The notes beneath the pieces were generated by a model. The model did no database searches, was not told the DNA's origin, and saw nothing but the letters and a program-made list of their open reading frames with translations. DNA of 64,000 bases, taken from Druceiella hillmani. Its lineage: Eukaryota; Arthropoda; Insecta; Lepidoptera; Hepialidae. The DNA is taken from assembly GCA_039881145.1 (NCBI GenBank), contig JAYKKI010000005.1:23245501-23309500 (forward strand), written 5' to 3'. Shown here in pieces: positions 25,740 through 38,015 of the stretch (positions are counted from its first letter, which is position 1; every line of letters begins with the position of its first letter). The position numbers and the translations under genes were made by a program.

Positions 25740-26060
25740 GAATGAACCTTAAAGCGACCTAGATAATCCCATCCGAATCCGGATCGCGTAACAACGCCAC
25801 GCTGTACGGCAATCCTACTAACTGATATTAACTACGCCCTTAACTTAGTTACGTTAACTAATATATAATTAACTGAGTCTCCAATTGCTCTGACATCGTT
25901 AAATTTCAATTAAACTCGAAAGCAAAATGGATGGGAAGCAACATTAAGTTGTTAAGCGGGACGCGAATGCTGGAACATTGCTAACAAACTACTTCCGTAA
26001 TTCATTAATTATTGTTAACCAGTGCCGGGCTTTACCGGGGTAATCTTCCAAGTAATGACT
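25740..26060. promoter_or_regulatory. GC-richer island with homeodomain-like words
   Basis: Contains 'atccgaatccggatcgcgta', 'gcgggacgcgaatgctgg' and 'aattcattaattattgttaa', then 'gccgggctttaccggggt'. No coding frame. The mix of CpG-bearing words and TAATTA cores suggests a conserved non-coding element. Confidence 0.35.
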
Positions 26061-26333
26061 GGTAGATGTGGTCAGCGATGCACTAAGTCAGCAGAGAAAT
26101 GGGTAGGAGGAAAGGCAAGTAAACTATTTTGCTTTTACCAAAGCAAAACATTTTGCCTCAGAGAATTTTAAGAGTTGCAGTGTAAATTGCCGAATTACAG
26201 TGGCGGTAGGAACAAAGCAGTGGACGCCCATTCACTTCTCTGCGGAGAAAAACTATTTTTTCAGAAAATTAGAAAAAGATTTGAAAAAATGATTGAAAAA
26301 AGTGATAGTAACAATGTGGTAGGATTTCACAGT

Positions 26334-26366
<33 letters not shown>
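26334..26366. repeat. (TA)n microsatellite
   Basis: About 14 TA units with one TG. Confidence 0.9.
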
Positions 26367-26684
26367 AGAAAAATGCTTGTTATAAATTTATAATTTGTGA
26401 AATTAATGATGAGCTGCCTTCAAAGAATCTACGTAACTGACAAAACCTAATTAACAACTTATATTCCGAGAAAACGTGTCAAGCATGAGTGGAACTCGCA
26501 GTTTCGTACACATTTAGGCATTTACTGGTACAAATAGTCCTATTAAACTATTTGCAATATTTTAATTTTTAGAACGAAAATATATTGCCTACTATAATTT
26601 TCACAGGCGCATATTTAAAAAAAATATTTTTTACGTGGTATAACTACTTATTAATCATTTTCAACTACATATTTTTTCCTTTAG

Positions 26685-26998
26685 TTGTGCTATGAGACCT
26701 TACTTCTTGCCAAATTTCATGATTCTAGGTGAACGGGGTGTACCTTATAGGTTTTTATTTATTTGATATTATTTGTGTCAAAAATGTGGCGTAAATGACC
26801 GTATTTTTAGGAGTTTTTATTGCGTTGACTTAGAAGTTTGATTTTTTACGGCTCCAAGGGAACATAGACCTAAGTATGTAATATTAATTTCAACTTGATA
26901 CTTTCACGCGTTCCTGAGAAAAATGGTCTTGACAGACATACAGACGGACAACGAAGTGATCCTATATTAGTTCTTTTTTCTTTTTGAGGTACTGCAAA
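26685..26998 (+). repeat. Dispersed repeat with '...cggacaacgaagtgatcc...ttttgaggtac' tail
   Basis: The run 'cttgccaaatttcatgattc', 'ggtgaacggggtgtacc', 'ttgacagacatacagacgg', 'acaacgaagtgatcctat' and 'ctttttgaggtac' is a well-preserved example of a repeat class I recall from lepidopteran genomes. Degraded relatives lie at 201-290 and 41455-41560 (reverse), 39900-39970 (forward) and 53100-53165 (reverse). The class assignment is not certain and no coding part is seen. Confidence 0.55.
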
Positions 26999-27734
26999 AA
27001 TAGGCAATAATAGAACATAATCACATTTAACTGGCTATTCGGCACTCCGACAATTGTTTGAGTATTCTGTGGAGTACTGAACTCCAGTGCACTATTTGAC
27101 AAATACCAAGTACGTACTTTATTTCAAAAAAAGTTTGTCTAATCTCAAATTGTGTATATAGTTGTCCTAATAATTCATTTAAAATGTACATAATTTATTA
27201 ATAATTTATTTAATTTATTATTAAACATTTTATTAATTTGCCTGTGTTCGCGATTTCGTACGTGCAAACCACGTGTGGTGTATATATATATAAAACTTTA
27301 TTGCGCGATTTAAAATACACGTATGCTAACGATTAATATACATAGGTACACTAATTACTATTTACTAATGTAAGGTAAATAAATTTTTAAAATTCTGAAA
27401 TCATGTATCTTCTGTTTGAATAAACTGACCGCGAACAAATAGAAATTAAATGTTGCTTCAAGTTGACCTCTATGTTTTTATTTCTCCATCAGAATTGGGT
27501 TAGTAGATTTTACGTGATGCATGCACACAAAATAAACACAACACAAACAAACACAAAAATGCCAAAAATAATCTTATTTCTGAACACGCTTAACGCTTAG
27601 CCTCCAAATTATGTATTATATTATGCAAATATTTTCAATGTAGGGACACACAAAATTTACATTTTTATTGATTATAGCGAAAGTATGGAAGTGGTAGGTT
27701 GGAATGAATAAATAATATTTTCTTGTTCTACATC
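26999..27734. other. AT-rich stretch, nothing recognised
   Basis: Short TA run at 27281-27293 and an 'aacacaacacaaacaaacac' run near 27535. No gene supported. Confidence 0.4.
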
Positions 27735-28480
27735 ACAAGGAAAATATTCTTTTTTACGCTTTGTTAAATTTCAATTTCGGAAGAAATTTTTCCAAATAAA
27801 CACTGCTTCCGGCTGCGGATAAATATTTTACTACAAATTTCATCAGATGTTCTAAAAACCGTTATCTATTTGTTGAATGCCAAATGTTATTATATGTGTA
27901 TGAAGTAAGTATCAAGTTCAGTCGCAATGGTACTTTTCACACTTGAACTGCTTACGTCATCGCTTGTATTTATATCAGCTACTATCTTTCCACGGTAAGG
28001 CCAGAAAAACATACCCATTATCTTGATTCGATCGTCTTCCGTCTAATCTGAATAAGGGAGGAACTTTCATCATCTTCACTACTTTTTATATCGTTTAAAA
28101 GGTCTTTCAGTATAATATGCAGTGAACTTTTTCTGTTTACAAAAAAATGTTACCTTCACTGAGTCTTAAGAACGTTACTTTTTGCATTTCTGTGCTCCGT
28201 TTGCCAAAAGACATCAGTCGTCGGAATTGGGGGCATATCGAAGGGAATACTCGGGACAAGCAATAAAAAAATAAGCCCGTCCTCTCTACCTCGCATTTCT
28301 AAGGACTGTTACCCGAGTTCTATTACATTTTTTAGCATTTCTCTGCCCATATAAATTACAGAATGATGATGTATAATCTAAAATCTTCTTTCTTACAATT
28401 TGCTTTTCAGCAAAAGGAGAATTTTTATAATCATATACGAGTATGTAGTTCAAAATAGCATGAACAAACAAAGGAAACAA
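27735..28480 (-). pseudogene. hAT-like transposase fossil, C-terminal part
   Basis: Read on the minus strand with frame changes, this stretch resembles the end of a hAT-superfamily transposase. Near 28440-28390 it gives LVYDYKNSPFAEKQIVRKKIL, which fits the LDPRFKxxxF block. Around 27960-27900 it gives VKSTIATELDTYF, a common hAT spacer. Near 27840-27770 it gives KFVVKYLSAAGSSVYLEKF, which fits the KYLSxPxSSVxSERxFS dimerisation block, with the usual SER replaced. Block order and spacing (roughly 200 residues in all) suit the family. Several stops and at least two frame changes make it dead. The RNaseH-like catalytic segment upstream (above 28480) and terminal repeats were not found. Identification rests on short motif resemblance. 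Confidence 0.55.
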
Positions 28481-28980
28481 ATTTTCCTCTTTGTATTGTT
28501 AATTAATATAAATATTAAGTAATTTATTAAAACCATTACTAATCAGAATAAAAATTCTGTAGATTACTGCATACGGAATATTTAAATTTGGATCAAGTAA
28601 ACAAATTTTCAGTCTAGTTTTTTGTTTCTATATTTTCTATCAATATTTAAAACCCATAAAATATGTTTTCTGCGGTTACCGAGGCATGTTATGATAAGAT
28701 TTCCAATTTATTACAAATATTTCATTTGATCTATCAATATCAATTATAGCTCCAATACTATATGAATTTTGAAGTACAAACCCTGTAATATAAACGTTAT
28801 ATACTTAAGATAAATAACAATTATTACGGAAAAATTATGTAAGACATCGCATGTGTTAAATATAAATAAACACATAAATTCCTTATCAAGTTGCAGTCGA
28901 TAATTTTCAGTCACAATTATGGAGGTTTTGGAAGCCACCGACTTTCAACGCCACTTCATAATGACACAAAGGAGACTGGC
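28481..28980. other. AT-rich stretch, nothing recognised
   Basis: No further transposase blocks could be read upstream of the hAT-like fossil. Confidence 0.35.
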
Positions 28981-29200
28981 GAAAATCCATATAGGGTTGG
29001 GCCCAAGTATTACAAGAATAAAAATTACACTCTTAGATAGAAAAAAAATAAACTGCTTAGAAATTTTATCAAAATCTCTAATCAGACTAAAAAAAACCTT
29101 TTATTTTGTTATGAAAAATTAGGTCATTTTTCATCGAAGTATTCAAAGGTTATTTCTACGGAATTCTTTAAGCTATCAAGATAAAATAAAGTGCAGATTG
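28981..29200 (+). repeat. Dispersed repeat, copy shared with 42163-42380
   Basis: Matches 42163-42380 in the same orientation: 'ccatatag.gttggg', 'gaataaaaat.acact', 'gttatg.aaaattagg', 'atttttcat' and 'ggaattctttaa.cta.caagataaaa'. About 70 percent identity by eye with small gaps. Confidence 0.7.
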
Positions 29201-29541
29201 TGTCTCGTTATATCATCTATCCGCAGATGACCTTATTAATCCAGGACACTCACGGGTTCAACAGGTGCGACAAGAGCGAAAAAGACATTCATTTTGACAA
29301 TAATAGAACCATTGTCAATGTCAGTTTACAGTTTATGTTTAATTCATTTGGGCAATGGCTACAAGTTAAAGAAAGTGAGCGGCATTGATGTGTCTAAAAA
29401 GTTATTATGTATTTCATTACATTTTCGTTGTTATTTTTATTTCTCATTAACAATTCTTGATATTTTGAAAATTTAAAATATATACATATATACATATAGC
29501 TTTTCTTTGTTTTGTATTATGGTCATAAATTTTATTTTACA
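29201..29541. other. AT-rich stretch, nothing recognised
   Basis: Small 'atatatacatatatacatat' run at about 29477-29500. Nothing else seen. Confidence 0.4.
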
Positions 29542-29769
29542 TTTTGCTCTTTCCTTATTGTCAATCGCTGAATTGTTTGGTTTTTTTATATTCTGAAAAA
29601 TACCAGTTTTTTTAATTATATTTTTTTCTGTAAGATCAAGTCCATTTTTGCCGTTCTTTTTTAAATATCATCTATACTAAATAACATCTATTTTGAAAAA
29701 TCTGATGTTTTCTAGAATATAAAAAAAAACAAATAATTCAGCAACTGACAATTAAGAGAGAGCAAAAAA
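29542..29769. mobile_element. Foldback/MITE-like element with 65-bp inverted arms
   Basis: The left arm (about 29542-29608: 'ttttgctctttccttattgt' onward) is the reverse complement of the right arm (about 29703-29769) at roughly 80 percent identity over 65 bases. Paired blocks include 'cgctgaatt.tttg' and 'tttttttatattct'. The centre is about 95 AT-rich bases without coding capacity. Size and architecture fit a miniature inverted-repeat element. No target-site duplication was recognised. Confidence 0.7.
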
Positions 29770-30580
29770 TAAAATACAATTGGTAACTTTTAATACTTGG
29801 ACCAACACTAATAGACTTTTGCCGAACTCCGTTAACTTAATTTTGCATAAAGAGCTATACAGCGAAGGTTAAAACTCAATATTATGTTGTAACCAAATAG
29901 TCTATCTCGTGCTATAGTCGTGTGTATTTATTAACGAGTAGTACATATATTATTTTTTAAATGAAACTTATGAAATTATACTGTTAAATGATTGATTAAT
30001 GTCAGTAAGCCATATACCACATTATCATGTTTATAATATCTCAAATTTGAAATTATAACTATGCCACAATCACTTAGGTATTATAGTTAGACCGATAAGT
30101 TCGTTGTCTATTCGAAATAAAGTTTTATGTACGGTTTTATGTCGAGCAATGATATCGAACAATACAAAAGATTGCTATCTATAACTTTTATTATGTTACA
30201 ATATAGCTTTTAAGTGCATTGAGGAAAAAAGACAAAGGGGTAAATACTGTGTTTATAAATTATTGTACTGCTACATACAACATTCTTACGCTTAATACGA
30301 TATAGTTTATATTCCTTTCTTAAAATTATGAAAAAAATTACACATACTTTCACGAAATTAAAATGACTTATAATGCATAAGTAGATCATTAATAAGATCA
30401 TAAAAATGAATGTGCCACTTCGTGTCCAATTTATAAATTGACGAATAATATGCTTTAATCGAAGCTTTAGACAGGCGGAACTGTTGATCCATCAAAGCTC
30501 GCCCAACTTTCAGAAACTATTATTGTATAAATCACACTTGACGTCACAAAATATGGATTAAACCCACGCCGCTGCTCCGT
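29770..30580. other. AT-rich stretch, nothing recognised
   Basis: No gene, RNA or definite repeat supported. Confidence 0.4.
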
Positions 30581-30940
30581 GATACAAATTACGAATGCCA
30601 TTTGAGGAGTTTCGGCCTTGGCGAGCTTTCGCCCGGGCCCGCCCAATTATGTAAAGCTTTCGTTGCGTTATGTAACATGAAAGTAGTTTGTAATGTTGGA
30701 AGTTACATTATTAATGATCCCCGAGCACGGCAGCGGGTAAATAACGCGCTCCAAGTTTCTATATTTCTACGTACGCGGCCATACACTCGATAATAAAACG
30801 AATATGATCCAACCCTTGGGGGACTTTGTTTATTTGCCGAGTACTCCCCTCGTTGGGAACAACTGTTTCTGGATGTGGGGGGTAAGACATCGCGGGAGGC
30901 GCACTATTGAAGCAATGGCATGAGCGGTATTGTTATCGTA
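30581..30940. promoter_or_regulatory. GC-richer island
   Basis: Contains 'cgcccgggcccgcccaatta', 'gttgcgttatgtaacatg', 'tacattattaatgatcc' and 'acgcggccatacactcg'. A 63-codon plus-strand frame has no known domain. The juxtaposition of a GC core with ATTAAT and TTATGTAAC-type words fits a conserved enhancer. Confidence 0.35.
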
Positions 30941-31885
30941 GGAACCACAAAGTTTGACGACTGTACAAATAGTACTCCGTGAATACACATAAATCGGGTT
31001 TTTCTGTACAATATCATCGAGTTAAATATGTACCATATCCGCACTAGTTGGTGCTAAATCTATGAGTGATGATTTTCAAATTAAGTTAAAGTCTTACATA
31101 TCTTCTCGTACATTAATATTTTTACTAAATAACCTACATATATTTAAGAAAAACAAATATTTATATAACATATATTTAAACAAACCTTCATATATCTTTA
31201 AAAAAATTTTATATGTTGGACCAAAAATCTGAATGATTTTTTCACATCTAGATAAAAATAAAAAATGCTAGAGATTTTTTTTAAATTAAATCTTATAAAT
31301 TAACTAAACACCAACAAAAACCAAAAAAAATATGTTCGAAAACAATTTTAATAATCTAAAAGTAAATTATTGGCAGAACAGTTTTAATAACAAATAGAAT
31401 GAGGTGTAACTTGCAAATAAGCGACCGATGCTTGGAAAGTTTATATGCAACGTTTAAATAAACCGGCTTTGTCTGCATTTAACTATTTAAAATTTCCGTA
31501 AAATATATAAACGATAACAGAACATATATAGCTTATAATTAGCACTAGCAGATTTATGTTCTCAGTTTCAAATTGCATATTTAAAGATATTCCAAAAAAT
31601 ATAGCATACTACCCCTTGGTTCCGAAAATACTGAAACAAATATAAAAAGGACAGGGTTATTCTTCTTAGGATTGGTAATATCCAAATAGAAGATTATAAG
31701 AAAGTGTAGTTATTATCCTGGATCTTTTCATTTTTAACTATGTTTTTAAGTAAATGCCATGTAAAGATATAGTATAAAATACGTCGCAATATATTTACGT
31801 TGCGAAAAATCAATATTTGTAAACCTGAGAAAATTGAAATATTTTACAACAATCATACATATTGCATTTCACTGTACACCGAAGT
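30941..31885. other. AT-rich stretch, nothing recognised
   Basis: Several 'acatatatttaa' near-repeats at 31130-31180. No gene supported. Confidence 0.4.
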
Positions 31886-32120
31886 AACTCGACGGACGCA
31901 ATGCGTTAGTGTCTGCATGTTCACATGTTGTTTGATTAATCAATGACCAATTTAATCAAGTCGCTTCAAACAGAGTGCGGCCCTGGACGGTCGAAGGGTT
32001 TCTGACCTTATTATTCCCGACTATCGAGCAGTGCCATACTAGGCGCTCACTGATCGCTATTTAATCAGGAATTATCAATGTGATTTATTACTTGTCGAGC
32101 GCCGAAATTGAGTTGTTAAT
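31886..32120. promoter_or_regulatory. Island with clustered TAATC homeodomain words
   Basis: A perfect 10-base palindrome TGATTAATCA lies at 31933-31942. Further TAATC words occur at about 31953 and 32062, the K50-homeodomain (bicoid/Otx) core. CpG-bearing segments ('gtgcggccctggacggtcga', 'cttgtcgagcgccg') surround them. No coding frame. Candidate enhancer. Confidence 0.4.
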
Positions 32121-32600
32121 TTGAATGTTACGCTTACTTTGTTTTACGCATTTACTCACCTAATGTATTCGATGCAGGTCTCGTCCAAATTTATATCGAT
32201 TTCCTGAACTATTATATAAGAAAATGAAGATCCCTAATATACAATGATCCTAAAGCTTAAAAGTACACCTCTTGATACTAGTTCTACTCTTATGTACGTT
32301 TTTTCCTCATTTACACACCGAATACATTTTCATAAGTTTAGAAAATTAAAGAGTTAATTAAAATAAGTAATATTTTAATATGAATTCGTTCTTAGAGTGA
32401 ATTCGGTGAGAATATAAGTTATTTTAAATTAACATTTTAAATAAAAGCTAATTTAGTAAACTCAATTTGTGCAATAACTCTGGTGAATTATTCTTCAGAA
32501 TTGTGTAGAACGATACATATTATTTACAATTAGGGTCATACCTTACAATGGGAACCGTTATAAGATTACTCATGTGTGTCCTTATATCCGCCACAACCGT
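32121..32600. other. AT-rich stretch, nothing recognised
   Basis: No gene, RNA or definite repeat supported. Confidence 0.4.
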
Positions 32601-33125
32601 TTTTCTTGTCAGAAATCGCTTTACATAAAAACTTCAAATTTGGCAAGCTAATAAAGCATACCGCAGTAGCTAAAATCAAGAATATTCATTAGGAAATTTT
32701 AAGAGACATTAATTATTTGAAAAAAGTATTTTCAATACTACGTATTGAGTGGTGTGTCGTTTTAAGGGTTAGTTTTAAAGGTCTCAAAAATATTTTTTTC
32801 ATAATTTTAGGTATTAATGTTCAAATATATATTGAAAATATGTTCATCTCTCCTTATTTCAAATACGCAAGCTAATTCTGAAAAAAATATGGGCTTTTAG
32901 AAGCCTACACAAAATTTTAGGAAAACTATAGCTATTATTCTAGATGTCATAGAATGATTCCAAATGTCATAATTTTTTAAATATTCCCCATGTTTTCACA
33001 TCTATGAAAGATATAGTAGGCAATAAATTCGCATTTTTCAATTTTCAAAGCCAATTTTCTCAGAAACCATACGACGTAATAACTTGAAAGTTGGCATAGT
33101 AACACGTCGTACTAACTCAATATTT
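32601..33125 (+). repeat. Two copies of 'tctcagaaacc...cttgaaatttggca' dispersed family
   Basis: One copy at about 32605-32660 ('gtcagaaatcgctttacat' then 'acttcaaatttggcaagct') and one at about 33052-33115 ('ttctcagaaaccatacgac' then 'aacttgaaagttggcatag'). AT-rich filler between them. The second copy lies just before the foldback-family copy, as in the first kilobase of the window. Confidence 0.5.
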
Positions 33126-33173
33126 TGCACATATGTATTTTACAGTAGCGACTTTTTAAATATTGGTAAAACA

Positions 33174-33325
33174 CAATTAAATGGAACCACGTGATTTAGT
33201 ATTATTTCTACTTTCTTCAAGTTTTTTACCACGATCTAGGTTTCGTTATATTACTACACCTTCAGGTAGTCTATTAATAACGATATTTGCTAATGAAACC
33301 ATGTGATTTAGTATTATTTCTACTA
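33174..33325 (-). repeat. Foldback-family repeat, copy 3
   Basis: The reverse complement of the element at 47219-47426, including 'gtgatttagtattatttcta', 'accacgatctaggtttcgtt' and 'ccttcaggt'. The arm word recurs at 33183-33213 and 33296-33325 as a direct and not an inverted pair, unlike the 47 kb copy, so one end has been rearranged or two partial elements abut. Confidence 0.7.
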
Positions 33326-33635
33326 AAGATCTGGAATAGTCACCATGCTTTTACTACAATTTTCACGAAGACTTCTAAAATCTTATTCTTTTAAAAAAAT
33401 GAATAAAAATGTAAGACATTTTAACGAAAATTTGAACCGGCTTAATAATAACCATAGAATAAAAGTGCACTTAAAAGTATAAAATTTAAAAAAAACATGA
33501 GTACTGGTAACAATATATGGAATTGTTGCCAAGTTGATACTTTTATTTATATATCACGCATGTAGCGTGGACATAGTCGAGTGCTACATTTCACTTAATA
33601 CAACTCCAAAAATCTCTAATTTTGAGCCTCGCTCC

Positions 33636-33694
<59 letters not shown>

Positions 33695-34804
33695 TTTTGT
33701 GCACCAAGAAAACTTTTTATTTCGGTGCAATGACTTTATAATGATGACGTTTTCCAATTTTAAAATTAGAAATTACAGTAGTGACGATCGAAAGAAAACT
33801 TTTTACTTTTAACTGTAAAAAGTTTCACTTCCCACCAAAGTACGATTTGGTTTTAAATAAATCTTGTTCGAAATCTCATAATGGTGAGACACGTCACTTC
33901 ATTTTTCTAACTATAATAATTAACGAATTCGCTGAAACTGATGGAAACATGAACTAAAATTGATATATTTCTTCAATCATAAGCATCGAAATAAGATCCT
34001 TATAAAAAACATCCAATTTAATAACATAAAATCGGCGCAAGAAAGAGACTTTTAATGGCCAAAAGGCCGTAAAACTTCCGAAATGTAATTCGATCATTTA
34101 TAATTAAGAGAAATTAAACTGTTTTAACTGCACTTCAATAATCAGTAAATTATGTACTCGAATAAACAGCATTTTAAGTACTTTCACGAAACTCCACAAA
34201 AACAAGCGTGTTTTCTCGACCAAAACAACCTACCACACCTGCGGAAGCTACTCGATAAATCGAAACGAAACAAAGTGAAGCGGCCCCCAAAATTTTAAAG
34301 CCTAATTAAAACTTTGAACTTAATTAGGGCCCGCAACAAATCAAAGGTCTCTCATAAATTTTCATCCAAAACGCAAGGAAACTAAATAAAAATAGTCGAC
34401 GTTTAATTTGAATCGAGCTGCGGGAGGATCGCTTTGCTTTTTGAGACGTTAACTTAATGACAAAATATTAACTTGTAGCTTTAAAATATTACCTTCTAAC
34501 AAAAATTTAATACTTTTATTTTTTCTGTGGTATCCTTACATAAATTTTAAATATTGTGATTTGACTATTTGCTTTTCTTTTGATCCTAATGTAATAAAAT
34601 ATTTCGTGATATCAAATGTTATTAACTTTATTTTAACACGCAGTTAAGTTTTAAACTAAGTGCAATTTACTACACAAGTATTTTAAAATAGATATTGAGG
34701 AAACACTGCAACATCTTTGCTATTATGTATACACATAATAAAATTGTAACACAGTGAATTCTGTACATTTAAAATTCTTTAAAAATAGTTATTGATTTAG
34801 CATA
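33326..34804. other. AT-rich stretch with one microsatellite
   Basis: Apart from the TA run listed separately, only a mild GC rise at 34240-34420. No gene supported. Confidence 0.4.
33639..33691. repeat. (TA)n microsatellite
   Basis: About 26 uninterrupted AT units. Confidence 0.95.
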
Positions 34805-34981
34805 TAGAATGATAATAGAAGCCAGAATTTTTGTGTCTGTCTGCACATTAATTTAAGCGGATATCACGCAAAATCTACTGAACGGATTTTGATAATTTTT
34901 CGGATTTGATAAGTGAAAAGAAAACAAAAACGAAAAGTTTAGTTCATAATTACACACGAACGAAGTCGTGGGCACAGCTAG
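34805..34981 (+). mobile_element. Helitron-like element, 3' end
   Basis: The tail has a short hairpin (CACGA 34955-34959 pairing with TCGTG 34966-34970), then GGCACAG and CTAG (34978-34981) followed by T. That is the hairpin-plus-CTRR 3' terminus of Helitrons, which insert between A and T. Upstream, 'ctactgaacggattttgat' is a word I recall from lepidopteran copies. The 5' end (TC...) is not identified and there is no Rep/helicase coding sequence, so it would be a non-autonomous copy or a fragment. Confidence 0.55.
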
Positions 34982-35434
34982 TATATAATATAAAAGCATA
35001 TTTCTATTGTAATATAATATTATAATAAATATTACAATATAAATGTAACTGTAACAACCGACATATCGTTTGAAGAAAGTTTTTCAGGAAAGAACGATTT
35101 TACATTTTACGTAACCACTTAACACGCTTAAAATATCTTTGAGACCATTCAATCAGTATTAATGTTTCTAGATTCTCAGTTGGCGAGTTAAGAATATCAC
35201 CATATTTTATTAAAAAGGCATTGAAAAAATGTCAACAATACAACCGGAACAGATATTTCATGTGCCTGCCAACAACTACGATATGTAAACAAGAAACATT
35301 ATGCTTATTTCCGGTTCCCACTCTCAATCAATTTTCTCCTATTCTTATTACGTTTTACTACTTACAATCCTAGAAAGACGTTATTCATAAAAAAATTTTA
35401 TTCCAATTGGCTAAATGGAAGAATTTTATTTACC

Positions 35435-35497
<63 letters not shown>

Positions 35498-35928
35498 TTA
35501 TTTATACCATGTATCTTTTATTTAAACTATGTATATGTTCTATTTACACCATGTAGAATACTTTTCCGAAAACGGTCCTAGTTTTCAGAATTCTTTCAAG
35601 ATGACCATACCTGTATGCCTCAACAAATGATCATCATTCAATTCTTCATAACACTCCAGGTGACATAGAATAAGTGACGACAAAAGTCATTGTGGCAGAT
35701 ATAAGCCGCCATATTCTTGAAAGAATTTTTTTTTATTCTTTTTAATATAAATATCAAATAATCACAATGCCAAATTCATACCGAAATTCGACTGTTGAAT
35801 TACCTAATGACAATTGCACCAGAATGTGATTTGTTTATTTATATAAAGTTTTATTTTTTTTTTGGATATTTAGCATTACTGAAATGTACTCGTACTGTAA
35901 TGTTTACACGACGACGACGATTTTTTAG
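34982..35928. other. AT-rich stretch with one microsatellite
   Basis: 'taccatgta' or 'aactatgtat' words recur three times just after the TA run (35505-35555). No gene supported. Confidence 0.4.
35437..35494. repeat. (TA)n microsatellite
   Basis: About 29 uninterrupted AT units. Confidence 0.95.
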
Positions 35929-35970
35929 CGAGAACGATTTTTTAGCCATATAGTTAAAAAATCGTTCTCG
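35911..35970. repeat. Perfect 16-bp inverted repeat with duplicated arm
   Basis: 'cgagaacgatttttta' (35929-35944) is exactly repeated in reverse complement at 35955-35970 around a 10-base loop. A partial third copy of the arm ('cgacgattttttagcg') lies just upstream at 35914-35930. Confidence 0.85.
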
Positions 35971-36674
<704 letters not shown>

Positions 36675-37606
36675 AATTTTCCCCATTTATTCTGCTTTTG
36701 CGGAAAAATACTCCCATACATAAAATGGGAGCAATGCCTCTTTGAGATTCAACTCCAGCGCACTCGGGGCGTACTTCAAGTACGTCATAAAAATAAAAAT
36801 AAAACAACGTCAACATTTCCCTCAGCCGGAAAAGCGAATTAAAAAGTCAAGAGGCAACAGACCTATAATTATGCAAATTATAATTTATTATTCCGCTCTC
36901 AGTTTTGACACGGACACTCCGTAATCGTGAGCTATGTCCTCGACTGTTTTTGTTAACATTTATTCTAAAATTTACGTAAAAAACTGACTGAAATTGTTTT
37001 TATCATTCGAGGAAATATTATGCGGTCTTTTCTCGGCATTGAGCTTGCAAAGCTGTTGGTATTCGCAAGCTTCTCGGGTTCAATGCCCTATTACTTAAAT
37101 CTTAAGACAAATACATTTGCTAAAATTTAATCTATTTAACATGGAGATAAAACATTTCTTGCTTAATCCTTTCTCCTTGACAAATAGTTTAAGAACTTTA
37201 AGAATTCCTAGGACTAAGTTATTTATTTGTACTAAGGATATATTATTACGAATACTCGGGAGAGATTGCGTTTTTACTTAATTATCAATGTGGGATTAAC
37301 CTCGCCTCGTGTTAAATCTGTATTTTAAAATTTATCTCTGTGTTGTGGTATGCAAGTTTTATACTTTTCTTTATTTTCGTTGATACATATTAATTGCTTA
37401 AATTGAGCATAATTTTAATTTATTGAGCAAAATACTTGATTAATATTTAATAAATTGAGCAAAATAATTGATTAATATTATGTATCATCGCAGTCCTTTT
37501 GAATTGATATTTTTAGAACCATCCTTAAGCTATAAAAATTTATTAATATTGAAGTTTTTTCTGTCCCGTAAAAAAAGTTTGCCGTAGAACGTGCAATTTT
37601 TATTTT
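36675..37606. other. AT-rich stretch
   Basis: A 36-base-type duplication around 'aaattgagcaaaata.ttgattaatat' occurs at about 37420-37475. Small GC rise at 36745-36850. No gene supported. Confidence 0.4.
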
Positions 37607-37968
37607 TGAAGTAAAACTTCTTTACGCACGCTTGACTTGGGGAGTAAGTTGGTGAATGCGTGATGAGAGCGTTACGAAAAGTGTGATCGGGCGAGGCGAA
37701 CGGAAGTTGAGAGGAAGATATAAGTTAGTGAAGACAGAAAAAGAGAGAGTTACGTTTAGTATTATTACTGTAGGGACAAGAGAAAGAGGAGCACACATTT
37801 TCTTTTACAGCACTTTTAAACAATTTTTTTTTGCACACATTGGCTTAGCAAATTATGTTTCGTATATCTAAGACACAGTGCAAGCCTATTGCCCGTCTCA
37901 TACAGTAGGAGCAAGAGAGAGTGCGCGCGCACATTTTCTTTCTCTCTTCCTCTCATAGCCAGTCCATG

Positions 37969-38015
<47 letters not shown>

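Noticed and set aside
37656..37871. 71-codon frame inside the 37.6 kb element considered as a transposase remnant
   Set aside because: Contains no catalytic or DNA-binding motif that I can recognise.
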